Origin: Zeugodacus cucurbitae
Taxonomy: Eukaryota; Arthropoda; Insecta; Diptera; Tephritidae
Length of the DNA stretch: 64,000 bases
Assembly: GCF_028554725.1 (NCBI RefSeq)
Contig: NC_071669.1
Span: forward strand, 14,637,001 to 14,701,000
Direction: 5' to 3'
The notes beneath the pieces are model-generated. The model was not told the DNA's origin. It was given only the letters and a program-made list of their open reading frames with translations, and searched no databases. Position 1 is the first letter of the stretch. Every line of letters starts with the position of its first letter. Shown here piece by piece: positions 47,512 to 58,590 of this stretch. A program made the translations under genes and the position numbers.

Positions 47512-48110
47512 GTATAATACCTAAGACAGACATATGGTTTCCATACTATAATAGGTACTACAATAAAAGCTCTAGAAACCATGAACCAGCATAGTGACAC
47601 ACATGTAGTATATTGTACTATGTTTACATTCATCAGCTGATGCAAATAAATTCAAGCAAAATATAATGATGAATAACAGGCAGGAAAATTGATCCTGACT
47701 TAGTTGCAACTCCAAGCAATCTTAAAAAATTATTTTATTATAAAATTAAAAATAAATTATTAAATTATACATATTACATATTATTACATACATATTACAT
47801 ATTTTCACATAATTTTTTTTCAAATTTTGTTTTTTGATTTCAATTAATTTTGAATTTAATTTATTTTCTGTATGTCAAAATGTCAGAAAACATATGATTG
47901 TGGCAGAAGAGCTTAAAGCTTTCGGTGTGTTCAATGAATCCATTGTTGTACATTTCACAACACCACAAAATTTCAATGGTTTCTAGAACTCTATTGTAGT
48001 ACGGAACACCATTTGCTTTCAAACAAAATTCGGTAAACCGGTGATACACATATGGTTTTTGAAGCATACTACAACGTATACTACATGTCTGTCTCAGGTA
48101 TAACATCTAA
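47512..48110. repeat. Inverted pair of an unidentified repeat
   Basis: The left arm (about 47512-47640) contains ACCTAAGACAGACAT, TACTACAATA and CTCTAGAAACCAT. The right arm, read on the minus strand from about 48106 to 47900, contains ACCTGAGACAGACAT, TACTACAATAGA and TTCTAGAAACCAT in the same order. An ~80-codon minus frame in the right arm (48106-47861) is open and not obviously A+T-driven (for example VLETIEILWCCEMYNNGF). I do not recognise it. The left arm is stop-riddled. It could be an old transposon in inverted copies. Confidence 0.55.
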
Positions 48111-50470
48111 CAATTGTTCTAGAAGTAGAAAATCATAAAATGAAAAGAAAATAAAACTTAAAGTTTATAAATAAATTAATTGTTTATCTGCCTTTTCACA
48201 ACTAGCTTTACACAGAAAAAGTTTTCATTTTACTTTATGGTTACATTTCAAAGGCTTTCGTAAATTGACTCCATCGCATACTGGCCTCAAAGGTTAATTA
48301 AAAACTTTTAATTTTGCATAATTTCCCATTAAATTGTTGCATATAAAATAAAGTTGTACGGCATATTTTGCTTTCCATAGAACCTTCTCATTACTTATTT
48401 ACCATTCAACGAATTTTCAAACAGTACTGCTGAAATTATTAATGCAATATTTTAACATTTTCCGCTTTAAGTATGCGCAAACTATGTTAATTATTTAACT
48501 TTAAATTATGTCAGTTGACGCTGATTAATGTTTGCGCTACCTTCACTTAAGCTGTTGAGCTTATGTTTGCTCCTCCTTTTGACGCTTTCGCAGCAGCCCA
48601 GTCACTTTTTAAATAGTTGAACTGCTTTATACTGTAGAGTTTACAGTGCAAATGATCGCCTTAAAGTTTCTTTAGCTACATTTTCACTGTCTCTCTACAT
48701 CGCCTTTTTTGTTGTAGTTTGAATGAATGCTTTTTGCTGCCCTTCATTAGCAATTGTCAGCTGCCGTTTGCAAGGGCCGCTAGTTTGTTCTTTTATTTTA
48801 CTTTGTGCTCATCATTTATCCGGCCCATTTTGTTTACTTACACTTTTGACTTTTTCAACTTTTCTTTGCAAATCTTTCTTCCAACAAGTCGGAGATTTTC
48901 TTCTACTTCTTAAGCATATTTATTTTACTATTTACTCGCACTTTTCATTTGCGTTCTTATTTTGCCTCTAGTCTTCGTTGTAATTAAATTTTTATTGCAC
49001 ATTCTTTTGTGTGTTTGATTTGGATTTGTGAGATTTTCATAAATGAAGAATTACTGCAGCTTGACTGTTATGTCTTCTTTCCGCAAGCTAATTTTTCTAG
49101 AATTTCGATATTATCTGCAGATTTCAACGCGTGAACTGAACGTGGTAATATAGCTTTTTACATTTTCATGATGTGGAGGTAGGAGAAAACTAATAACCAC
49201 GCCTATATTCCTTATAATATATATATATGTATAACATAACTGTTATTTATGTTCGAAACAATTCTATATAACTGTCTAACTACAAATCACTTTAGACCTT
49301 CCCAGACTTGTAGCTAGACCCTACACAACCTCTATAATGATTTTTGTCATTTCTATAGATCTTATACCTAAAATATTATTTAGGGTTTGAGCTTTCGGAA
49401 AACATTTAAAAGTTGCCAAACATTAATGAAATCGGTTCCCACCTAAGAACCGATTGGCTAATTTCATATATTCCTGTAAGGTAAAGTGAGAATATTTCGC
49501 TTAATATCAGGAACTATTAGCTAAAAATTAATATTCGAATTTTCTAGAAAAATATTTAAAAATAATTAATATAATTTTTTCATAAAAAAAATCGAAAAAT
49601 TAATATTTTTGATAAACTACGGTGCACCCTGCTTTGTAATCTCCCAAATGTCGACTGGAAAATATTAATTTAATAAAGATCCGGCATTTCAATGCAAATA
49701 AAATTTGAAAATACCGTAATTTTCACTTGCACTCTATGTACTCTTCTTTATCCCCTCCAGCCTCGGTCATACAATTTTATTATTTTGTTAACAAGAAATG
49801 AAAACAAAAGTGTGAGCGCAAACATTTGCCCAGCGAAAGAGAGAGAAAAAAGTATATATATGCATATACTGTTATTAATATTAAATAAAATATATATGTA
49901 ATATATACAAATTTCTCCTGAACATGTTTTTCCGATTTCAACGTCGAAAAAATTGTGCTTGTAGGCAACGCCACGTGTCGGCTGAGCCTCGTGCATTTAT
50001 ACTGTTATATGTATTAGTCAGTAGATTTTTTTAAGAATATACGCTCTTACACACTTTTGTTCATATTTGTTGTTGGAATTCTTATTTATAACTGTTTATT
50101 AATTCCATCAATTTATTGTAGTGGCGGGTGTGTGATGAAAAGTTTTTGCTGCAATTGTATATGAAGTGAAGAATTGATGCTATAGTTTTTTAGAGGGATA
50201 TCACGGACGAATTGAAGAAATTATAGTGATTTGTAAGGGGAGAGTGAGAGAGATATGTAATATAAAGAGAGATGAAAAGTGTAGAAGAGACATAGAGCGT
50301 AAAAAAGAGACATTTCGTGTTTCAAAACCCAAAACCTACATGTATACCCATGTATACCTGAGACTCATATGCAAACAAACCTGGTTATTCTCTCGGTGCT
50401 ACCTTACGCTCTTGTGAATGGTAATTTTAGCCATTCACAATAATATAACTATGACATATAAACTAAACTT
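48111..50470. other. Gene-free stretch
   Basis: T-rich hydrophobic frames near 48720-48970 and mixed frames near 49692-49996 have no recognised domain. Nothing else is seen. Confidence 0.4.
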
Positions 50471-50640
50471 GGTAGCATTGAAAACTATTTTAATGATGTA
50501 TTAGCATATTCTCTTCTTTCAAATTTTTTGACAAGAGAGCATCGGGTAAACTTACCCTTGGCATCATCGAAAACTACTTTAATGATGTATTCGTATACTC
50601 TCTTCTCTCAAATTTTTTTGACAAGAGAGCACTGATTAAA
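50471..50640 (+). repeat. Tandem duplication, 89-bp unit
   Basis: GAAAACTATTTTAATGATGT at 50480 recurs at 50569 with one change. Both units end with CTTCT(T/C)TCAAATTTTT and GACAAGAGAGCA. Confidence 0.9.
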
Positions 50641-52589
50641 TTTAGCAAGCAAATAAATCGATCTGTGAATTAATCTGTCCATTTATTCGAAACGAAAACT
50701 GAAAGACTACTCTAAATTATAGAATTTTCGGAGAATTTCGGGCACATCTTTTTGGTATCAACTTGAGGTCGTTGCATACATTTTATTCCCGACCTTTCGA
50801 TATAATATTTTTTTCAAATCTCTTGAATTTAAACTCTTTAGCTCTCTCTCTCTCTAAAGCTTGTAGTTATACTTCAGTCTTTTACAAAGAACAAAAGTAG
50901 TTCTCAGTGCAACGATGACTGTAAGAAGGTTTCGATCTTAGCTTTTGTTTTCTATTTAGTACTACTATAGGAAAAACTATACGAAATCACTTAACAGTCT
51001 ATTTACCGACATTTAAACTCTACTTTCTACACTCTTTATAGTCTCATTTCATCATTAATATTATTATTAACCAAATTTCAACTAATTTACAAACAGCACT
51101 CTAAATTAATTACCGCTAATTACTAAATGAATTTAAACGTCAAACTTACTGCTTGTCACCAATAACGGTATAATGTAACATTTAGTGACATATCAACACA
51201 TCATTAAATATTTAAATATGCCGCAAGTGACATAACCAGTGAAGCTGAGAATGGGAGTAAGCGAGAAGAGCAGCCTATAATAGAAGGCTGACAAGAGAAT
51301 AATAGAAAGAGTGAGGCTGAGCGTGAAACAGCTATTCAACAAGGCAGGCACTTGCTAAAATTTCGTTAGTAATAAAATGCGTTTAAAAATTTAAAAGCTA
51401 TACAAAATGGGGTTAAGTGGATTTGGCTTTATCAAAGGTTGTGAAACGATTAAGGCACAAAAACCGAATAAATTTCGAATGTGTCACGAGCATGTATTTA
51501 TGACAAATATATACTCGCATATCTAAATACATCGTAATATACGTATGTATTTATCGCATTCACTTTGAAATTCAGTTGTGTCACATTGACATGTGTTTGG
51601 CGGGTGGCAAGCCAAATATTGACAGATCACAAATGTAAATATAATATATGTGAAGACAGCACTCATGCTTTATATGTATATAAATATATCTAGCCATATA
51701 TGCATATGTTATTATTGGTAGCAACAAATATACGAAAATGTTCAAGACTGCCTGGGGGTTCGTAAGCGCTGTCGCTGTCTTCAGTCTAGCAAAGAGCATT
51801 TCTCCGTTTGCAAATATTCACATCAATGCGCTTATAAAGTGGCAGACGCGTAACAGTAAATACTTCAAAAAAACACACACGCAAGCTTGTATTTGTTGAT
51901 ATGTGTGCTTGTAAATTCACAAAAACGCCACACATTTCTACATATTGATATATGTGCTACATATGCCGCTTAGCTTTCCATATTACTTGCCTCAAAGTGT
52001 TGCCGCGGGTCGTGTGAAATGCGAAAAGCGCAAAAATTGGTGGGGAAAAAATCTTCGAAATGCTGTGCCAAAAAATTGTGACAGCATTTTTTAACAGAAA
52101 CATCGTTTTTTAAATAGCATTTCGCTAGGACGACGTATCCGTCACAAAGCGTTAAGCGCGAAGTTAGCTGTGTTTGTGCAATTGAGTCTGTGGCGATATA
52201 GCTGTCTGTGCGTGATATGAGTACCGAAAGGTTTTTTATTTGGGGGTATTAGTGGACCTTTGAAGCAAAAAATGGCGGAATGAGTGCGCGAAATTTTGAA
52301 AAAAAAAGTTTTAAATATTAACATTCATATTTCACTGGCGAACAGATCATATGAAGGTAGTTTGCAGTATTTAGAATATTTAGAACCGATTTTGCTACAA
52401 AGCGGTAAGAGACTAATGCTAAAAAATTTCGTATGGGAGGTTGAATGATATTTTTGACTGCCGATGTCAACTCTTTGCACAAAATAATGCTCCGTAATAA
52501 AAGAAAAATAGAAGCCACTGTGGAATTAATGACTCTAAAGTAACCTTTGACGTGTTATTTAAAAATGTTAAATTTTTTCTAAGTTTAAG
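50641..52589. other. Gene-free stretch
   Basis: A TCTC run lies at 50841-50854. Non-coding; nothing recognised. Confidence 0.4.
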
Positions 52590-52634
52590 GAAAATACCTA
52601 GTAAGAGGATATTAAACTCGTACTAGGTATTTTC
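52590..52634. repeat. Perfect 14-bp hairpin with 17-base loop
   Basis: GAAAATACCTAGTA (52590-52603) and TACTAGGTATTTTC (52621-52634) pair without mismatch. An A-run follows. It may be a fold-back remnant; a small-RNA precursor is possible but unsupported. Confidence 0.85.
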
Positions 52635-52827
52635 AAAAAAAAAAAAAAGTTTTAAACTTCAGTTTTCAGAAGGTCCAGGCCCTAGCGAATGGAGAAAGTC
52701 ATCTGTATATTTGGTTGAAGTATATCCTGAAATCTGACTTCGAGTATCTCTTAAGAGTTAAACCGGACATCGCGTTAGCGAATCGAACATGCTAGACCAG
52801 TTGTTGTCGAAAGGATGCTAGTGTGCT

Positions 52828-52900
52828 GTACCGCCTTAGTCAAGACTCAAACCATAGAGCCACATAGTAAAGAACTGCATCACTTAGTATTAATAATAAA
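52828..52900 (+). repeat. 73-bp direct repeat, left copy
   Basis: GTACCGCC(T/C)TAGTCAAGACTC to TTAGTATTAATAnTAAA, repeated at 53327-53399 with only a few differences. It flanks Helentron-like copy E. Confidence 0.9.
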
Positions 52901-53326
52901 CAAGTAAGAAAGGATCGGGTGTGAACTTCAAAGTTCTGGTATATAGAAAGTAGGCGTGGTTATGAACCGATCCAAGGAAAATATCATAAACTAAATTTCA
53001 TTGAAATTGGTTGAGTAGTTTCGGAGATATGATTTTTGACCCATAAGTGGGCGGAGCCAAACCCATTTAAAATTGTATATATCAACTTGAGCGCCCTTCT
53101 ATACCATCTTTATAATGAAATTTGAAAAAAAAAAAATTGCTGGTGTTTTCCTTATTGAATTAAAGCATTTTTAGTAGTTTTCAACATAATCTTTGTATGG
53201 GAGGTGGCCGTCGTGATTATCGGATTATCTCCATTTTTGGACATTGGTAGTATCTAAAAGAAACGATTCTAGAAAATTTGGATATACATAGATATAGCTT
53301 TAGTAGTCTACGAGATCACGTGAGAT
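52901..53326 (+). repeat. Helentron/DINE-like repeat, internally deleted (copy E)
   Basis: Starts CAAGTAAGAAAGGATCGGGTG, then jumps to AAGTTCTGGTATATAG, which in copy B lies ~300 bp further on. It then follows copy B through GACCCATAAGTGGGCG and TATGGGAGGTGG to GAGATCACG. It ends abruptly at the second 73-bp repeat. Confidence 0.75.
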
Positions 53327-53399
53327 GTACCGCCCTAGTCAAGACTCAAACCATAGAGCCATATAGTAAATAACTGCATTATTTAGTATTAATAGTAAA
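53327..53399 (+). repeat. 73-bp direct repeat, right copy
   Basis: Second copy of 52828-52900, 499 bases downstream. Confidence 0.9.
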
Positions 53400-54799
53400 A
53401 ATAAAGGCAATCTATTTGCGATCGAAATTTTGAGAAATGTGTAACAGTTCTGAATAAAAAATATAACACTCTAGTTACCTTCTCACTGGTATAAACTTAT
53501 ATACACTAAAACCTGCACACCTACAAACACACAGCCTGAAAAAAAAATTCCACGTGAAACTCAATTGTAAGCGCGCAAAAACTTTTGCACGTTCTGCATT
53601 TCCAAATAAAAAGCTATATTTCAAAATAATCACATTAATCTCACAGAGGCTGGAGCTTGTTAACGATTTGCCAGAGACATGCGCCTATATATGTATAGAC
53701 ATTGCAATGCCGCGCGTGTTGCATTAATCAATCGAGGCACTTACGCTGACGAGTTGCTTAGATAATTGATGGGCTAAAAGCAAATTTTGCACTCGATTAC
53801 GAGATTTGCTTATGTTACGGAGTAAAGGCTAACGCATCATGATGGGTGGCTTGTGGAAAATTGCGCCACATGTGTCCATTTCGCACAAATTTTTCACATA
53901 TGTAGAGATCATCAGATCAGCAGCGTACGAATGATTAGCTCAAAATAGAATTGGATTTTTGATTTTTTGTATTCAAATCGTTTGCGGTATTTTCCGCTTC
54001 ACTACGCCTATCATTAATATGTTCAAAAATTTACATAATAACGTTACGCTTGTGCGCCTGCATCTATGCTACACTTCATTTGGCCAACCTTTTTGCAGGC
54101 GTTTTAACTATGGTCGCCTCAAACAGATGTGCGGACGGTCTGCAGTGTCGAGTCAATGAATTGTTGTTTCGCACACGTTTTCGCCATTTACACGCAACTA
54201 TCTGTCGGCACTCCAGCCAAGTCGCGCCACCTTCAAACTTACGCCCACTCATCCGGCAAGCGTAATTGCGCAATAGATTGGCATGTCTGATTGCTTGAAT
54301 CGCCCGTGTGTTTAATTAATGTGCCGCACAATTGCACTCTGTTGTATAACCTAACAAAGAGCTAGGTCATTTGCAGTACACCTGCCATTGCCTCGAAGCA
54401 GTAACTCATTAGCAAACTGTACCAAGCTTATAGGTGGCCTGCTATGAAGTTCTTCTAAAGTACGAGTACGGTTAATATTTTGTTTTTTTGGAAATTTTCT
54501 CAACTCTCTGGTATAATCATGCAATTTGTGCATTTTGTTGCCTACATGTAGGCATCCTCTCAGCACTATTTCCTGCTCATTTCCTTGTCAACGATTGGTC
54601 ATAAAATTATAATTATTCGATTATTGCCTTTTACTCTAGCCCATTCTGTGCATTTTTATTGACTTCCGTTAAGTTATACTATAGCTAGCGTGTTAATAAG
54701 TTGCGGTTGAACGCCTGCAGGTATGCTTGTATGTTATAAGGCTCCGTACACTGAATTTGTGGGTTTCATTAAATTTTTAATTGTATTAACTCGATTTTA
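53400..54799. other. Gene-free stretch
   Basis: A less A+T-rich patch at 54020-54270 has overlapping open frames on both strands (up to 71 codons) without recognised domains. Nothing else is seen. Confidence 0.4.
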
Positions 54800-55045
54800 T
54801 AAAGTTTTGTAAGCATTCTGCTACAGTTGAAGAGATTTTGTTGGGATATTATATGACTAGGACGTAGCATATCTTTTGGATTAAATTAAACGGACCTTCA
54901 GCTGAGAAAGAACCATACTCTCAATACAGTTTTATCAGCATTATGCTACAACAGTTGAAGAGCTTTTGTTGTGTTATTATATGCCTAGGAAGTAGCATAT
55001 CTTCTGAATTAAATTAAACGGACCTTCAGCCGAGAAAAAACTCTT
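54800..55045 (+). repeat. Tandem duplication, 125-bp unit
   Basis: AGCATTCTGCTACA (54812) and AGCATTATGCTACA (54937) start homologous units. Both contain GTTGAAGAG, TTATATG(A/C)CTAGGA, GTAGCATATCTT and AAATTAAACGGACCTTCAGC. Confidence 0.9.
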
Positions 55046-56139
55046 CTTTACAATACCCTCGATCAGTCAAGTGTTACACTCAATGGAAATAAAAGTCTTT
55101 GGCATGACTTCAATGAAGACTGTTTATTCTGTCAATAATTTTATTTGTGTAGGCTTCATCACATTTTAGAGAAGCACTTAACTTCTGAAAAACATATGTT
55201 ATTGCTTTTAGTGAATCAACATTTTTCAAGGAAAGTTTTACTTTTGCATATGTAATCTTCAACAACTCAATTTCTCAGAATTAACCAAACTCAATAAAAT
55301 ATCATTATACTGTTAATTTAATCCTAAGGATATACTACATAACACATAATCATACAAAATTGTATATTATGCGCCACATATTACCCAGCTTCCTTGGCTG
55401 TTACTCAACATAATGCGCAAATTGCTCTCATATATTAATTATCACATGCATTTAGGCATCTAAATAATTAATGTTAATAATTGCATAAATGCGGCATACT
55501 TTTAAGTGCTGCACTGGTTGTGTGAATTGAGTTTTTGATATAAATTCATTAACGTTTATTTAATTAAAATTTTACTTTATTTAAGCATTCTCAAATACAT
55601 ATGTTTACACATACTTATTTATTTCATTTTAATTAAGACACTATGGCAAGAAGGCCGCCACAAGCTTTGGCGCCTAAAAGCACACTACGTAATATTGTGG
55701 TTAAAATGGAATATAAACAATCAGTATACTTGAATATTTAAGCATTTTTGATTATACATTTTGTGGTTTAAGTGAAATTACATAATTTGTCAAAATTGAC
55801 AAATTGAAAATCTGATTTTCAAAAACCAAATTATTTCTCTAAAATTTAATAACAAATATATCACAATATTTACACACTCAATACTCTAGCATATCTTCGA
55901 TCATGTCCGTTGACAAATCAAAAGTTAAATTATGATTCTTTGCTTGTCTGCTGGCCACAAGAGTGCAATTGAAAATCACAAATGCCTACAAGTGTCATAA
56001 ATGAGCACACACTTGTCTGTCAATCAGTACGCACTTACTTATGTTTATAAATATTTACTTGTGTGCCTTACTTGTTATTATGACTTTACACAAGTAAATT
56101 CATGCTGGATGTTCATTAGAGTGGTTTAAGCTGTAAATG
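55046..56139. other. Gene-free stretch
   Basis: A+T-rich non-coding DNA; nothing recognised. Confidence 0.4.
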
Positions 56140-56143
56140 TTAA

Positions 56144-56663
56144 CCCTCTCATGCCCGAATTAAAATGGGCGGAGCTAACAGATTTTTTAGGACAGATATA
56201 TATTAGTCTTAACTCAAATATGAAGTGATAAAAATTTCAAAGTCCTATGTTACCTGGTTCACTAGCTATGTGATGTTGCTTATAGGCACAAATTAAATTA
56301 TTATAAATAAACTAAACACTTTTTTCACAAAATTTTTTTACTAAATAACTCTCTTATCCTTACTTATTTATATAGTTCACTTTGTTTTAAAATAAAACAA
56401 TTATTTTTTATGTTTTTGAACCATTTTTGTATAACAACTTTTGTATAACTTTTTTCGCGAAACGATTTTTGCCAGTTTCTCTCTGCTAAGAACTCTTACT
56501 GAGTGAACACGTGCACAGCTCAAATCAGAAAAAGTAACTGAAAGCTTGCATAACACATAAGTCTACATAATTGAAAAAACCGCTGGTTAAAAAAATTTAA
56601 ATAACGAGAATTAGGAGCCGATAAGTACAATGTTGCATATACCCAACATTGGGCATGAAAGGG
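56144..56663. mobile_element. piggyBac-like MITE with TTAA target duplication
   Basis: The 520-bp element begins CCCTCTCATGCCCGA and ends TTGGGCATGAAAGGG, inverted repeats of about 15 bases with two differences. It is flanked on both sides by TTAA (56140-56143 and 56664-56667), the target duplicated by piggyBac-type transposases. Terminal CCCT..AGGG also fits that superfamily. It encodes no transposase and would depend on one supplied elsewhere. The well-preserved ends suggest a fairly recent insertion. Confidence 0.85.
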
Positions 56664-56667
56664 TTAA

Positions 56668-57356
56668 TAAATCTGTTAAACTTCTCTAAATCTATTTGCG
56701 CTTATGGTTATCACCTGATGGACAAAGGTAGACCAATTTCTGACAGCAAGGTCAGCAAGCTGAAATTGTGGCATTCATTAGATTTATATAAGGGCCAGTA
56801 GAATTATTTACGGTAGAATAATTTAAGTTAAAATGACTTAAGTTCAATTTGTATATTTTAGACACATAGTATTTAAATATAACACTGGAACTTAAAGAAA
56901 TATTTATACTGCATTCCATATATTCCTAGAATTAAGCCAATAATAATCTCGTCAATAATTTTATTTTAAATGTAGCTTTGAGATATTAAAAAAATAAATG
57001 CAAATATTAATTAATAAAATTATTATTCGCTCTGTTTAACTTATCATTTCAAACTGTTGGCCGCATTACACAATAAAAACTAGTCAGTATAATCATATAA
57101 ATGCCAACCTGTCTGAAAAAACTGGCAAAACAAATAGACAATTAATAAAGATATGTTAAATAAATAAATGCACAAGTAATTATTGTCCAAAGCAGATATT
57201 GAAAACATTGCTAATGTAAAAAAAGATTGGTGAAACATCTATTAGTAGCTATTAGTAGTTTTATGGCATACATATCCATAGGGCAATTCATATTGGGCTC
57301 AATGCCCAGTAACCCCGTAGGAAAAATGAGTCATTAATTCTTATTTTATTTGACAA
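56668..57356. other. Gene-free stretch
   Basis: A+T-rich. A small palindrome GGGC TCAAT GCCC lies near 57295. Nothing else was recognised. Confidence 0.4.
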
Positions 57357-57850
57357 CAAGTAAGGAAGGACTAAGTTCGGGTGTAACCGAACATTTTATA
57401 CTCTCGCAATTTATTTATTTAACTTTATTAATATAACACACAATTTGACCCACATATTCGTCCTATATATTGTATAAAGTCCATTGAAAGTTGGAAACCC
57501 TAATATTATATTATGGAAGTTAGGTGAAGTTATGACCCGATTTCACTCATTTTTGAACACAAATGAAAGGAAACATATTATTAGAAGAAAAAATATTCCA
57601 CCTGAATTTCTTCAAAATATCTGAGAGACATACATACGTATATTTTCGGTAGAAAAAATTATAAGCACTGGGGTCCTCATGTTCAATATATGGGGCCTTG
57701 TAAACTTTTGGTCCCATTTCGGCGATTTTTAGAAGAGCGATGCCACACTATAAGTGCAGTATTTATGCAAAGTACTATTCCGATATGTTCATTAGTGCCT
57801 ACTTTATATCTTGTATAGTAAACGATTCAGATCGACTTGTTGTTAGCAGC
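57357..57850 (+). repeat. Helentron/DINE-like repeat, 3'-truncated (copy C)
   Basis: Starts ACAAGTAAGGAAGGACTAAG, then GTTCGGGTGTAACCGAAC and TATACTCTCGCAATTTAT, nearly identical to copy B for ~150 bases. An unrelated or rearranged stretch follows, then the GGGGTCCTCATG and TATGGGGCCTTG block shared with A and B. It stops at about GATTCAGAT. Confidence 0.75.
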
Positions 57851-57902
57851 TTTGTTGCGAGAGGATGGTACTTCATAGCCATACAAAGATTTTAGGCAAC
57901 CT

Positions 57903-57921
57903 GGCAACACTTAGTGTTGCC
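57903..57921. repeat. 19-bp palindrome
   Basis: GGCAACACT-T-AGTGTTGCC is a perfect inverted repeat around one central base, just downstream of copy C. Confidence 0.9.
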
Positions 57922-58214
57922 TAGGCCAGAAATATATATAGCAGCCCTCGTACCAACGTTCATCGGTCGTAAATGTCAAACGCATGTTTTTACTTTGACA
58001 GCAGATTTGACAGCTAGATTAAGAGCAGTCCCTCTAGGAAATTCTTTATATCCAAAATCTTACAATATAATATTGTTATCCAGTTTAAATGCTTACTGGT
58101 TCAAAGATGCATATGACGATATTGTCCATTAAAAAATAATGGGAATTTTTTTAATACAATAACCTGAAGTAAGATACAATTTTCATCTGTATTCAGTGCA
58201 TACATTGTCTATGG

Positions 58215-58590
58215 CAGACGCTGAGTTTGTGTGTTTGAATAAAGCTCTCACTTCAATCCTTGTTCGTGAATTATTGGTCAAAAACAATACTATAACGATG
58301 CCATGTGACTATTTCCAAAAATAAAAAAAAACATTAAAGAGTCGTCGTTTTATCAGCATACGAGAAATCGCTGAAAGAACCAAAGGCCATCATAAAATCA
58401 TGTTTGAGAAGTGTTTTGACGATTGAAAGAAATTCTGGCAGAAGTGCATATATCGAATGCGGGTTATTTTAAAGGTGACAATATTAATGTAAACAAATAT
58501 TTAAAAAAATATAAACGAAAATTCCCGTTATTTTTTGAACACATCTCGTATTATTCGCAGATATTTTACAAGTGACGCAATAATCTCCGA
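58215..58590 (+). pseudogene. mariner-family transposase remnant, C-terminal part
   Basis: From about 58240 the frame reads SILVRELLVKNNTITMPCDYF, matching the end of the DDE domain. The usual PPYSPDLAP segment before CDYF is deleted. KKTLKSRRFISIREI follows, then MFEKCFDD, a stop, and KKFWQKCI. One frame over come GYFKGDNINVNK. The order matches the KCFDDWKKRWHKCI and GDYFEGDNI block near the C-terminus of mariner transposases. Stops, one frameshift and the deletion leave no function. It appears to be a different mariner lineage from the remnant at 0.9 kb, although the two cover non-overlapping parts of the protein. Confidence 0.85.

Noticed and set aside
48719..48971. Overlapping hydrophobic frames of 64 and 82 codons
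   Set aside because: T- and C-rich DNA produces Phe/Leu/Ser-rich frames in two phases at once; no other evidence.
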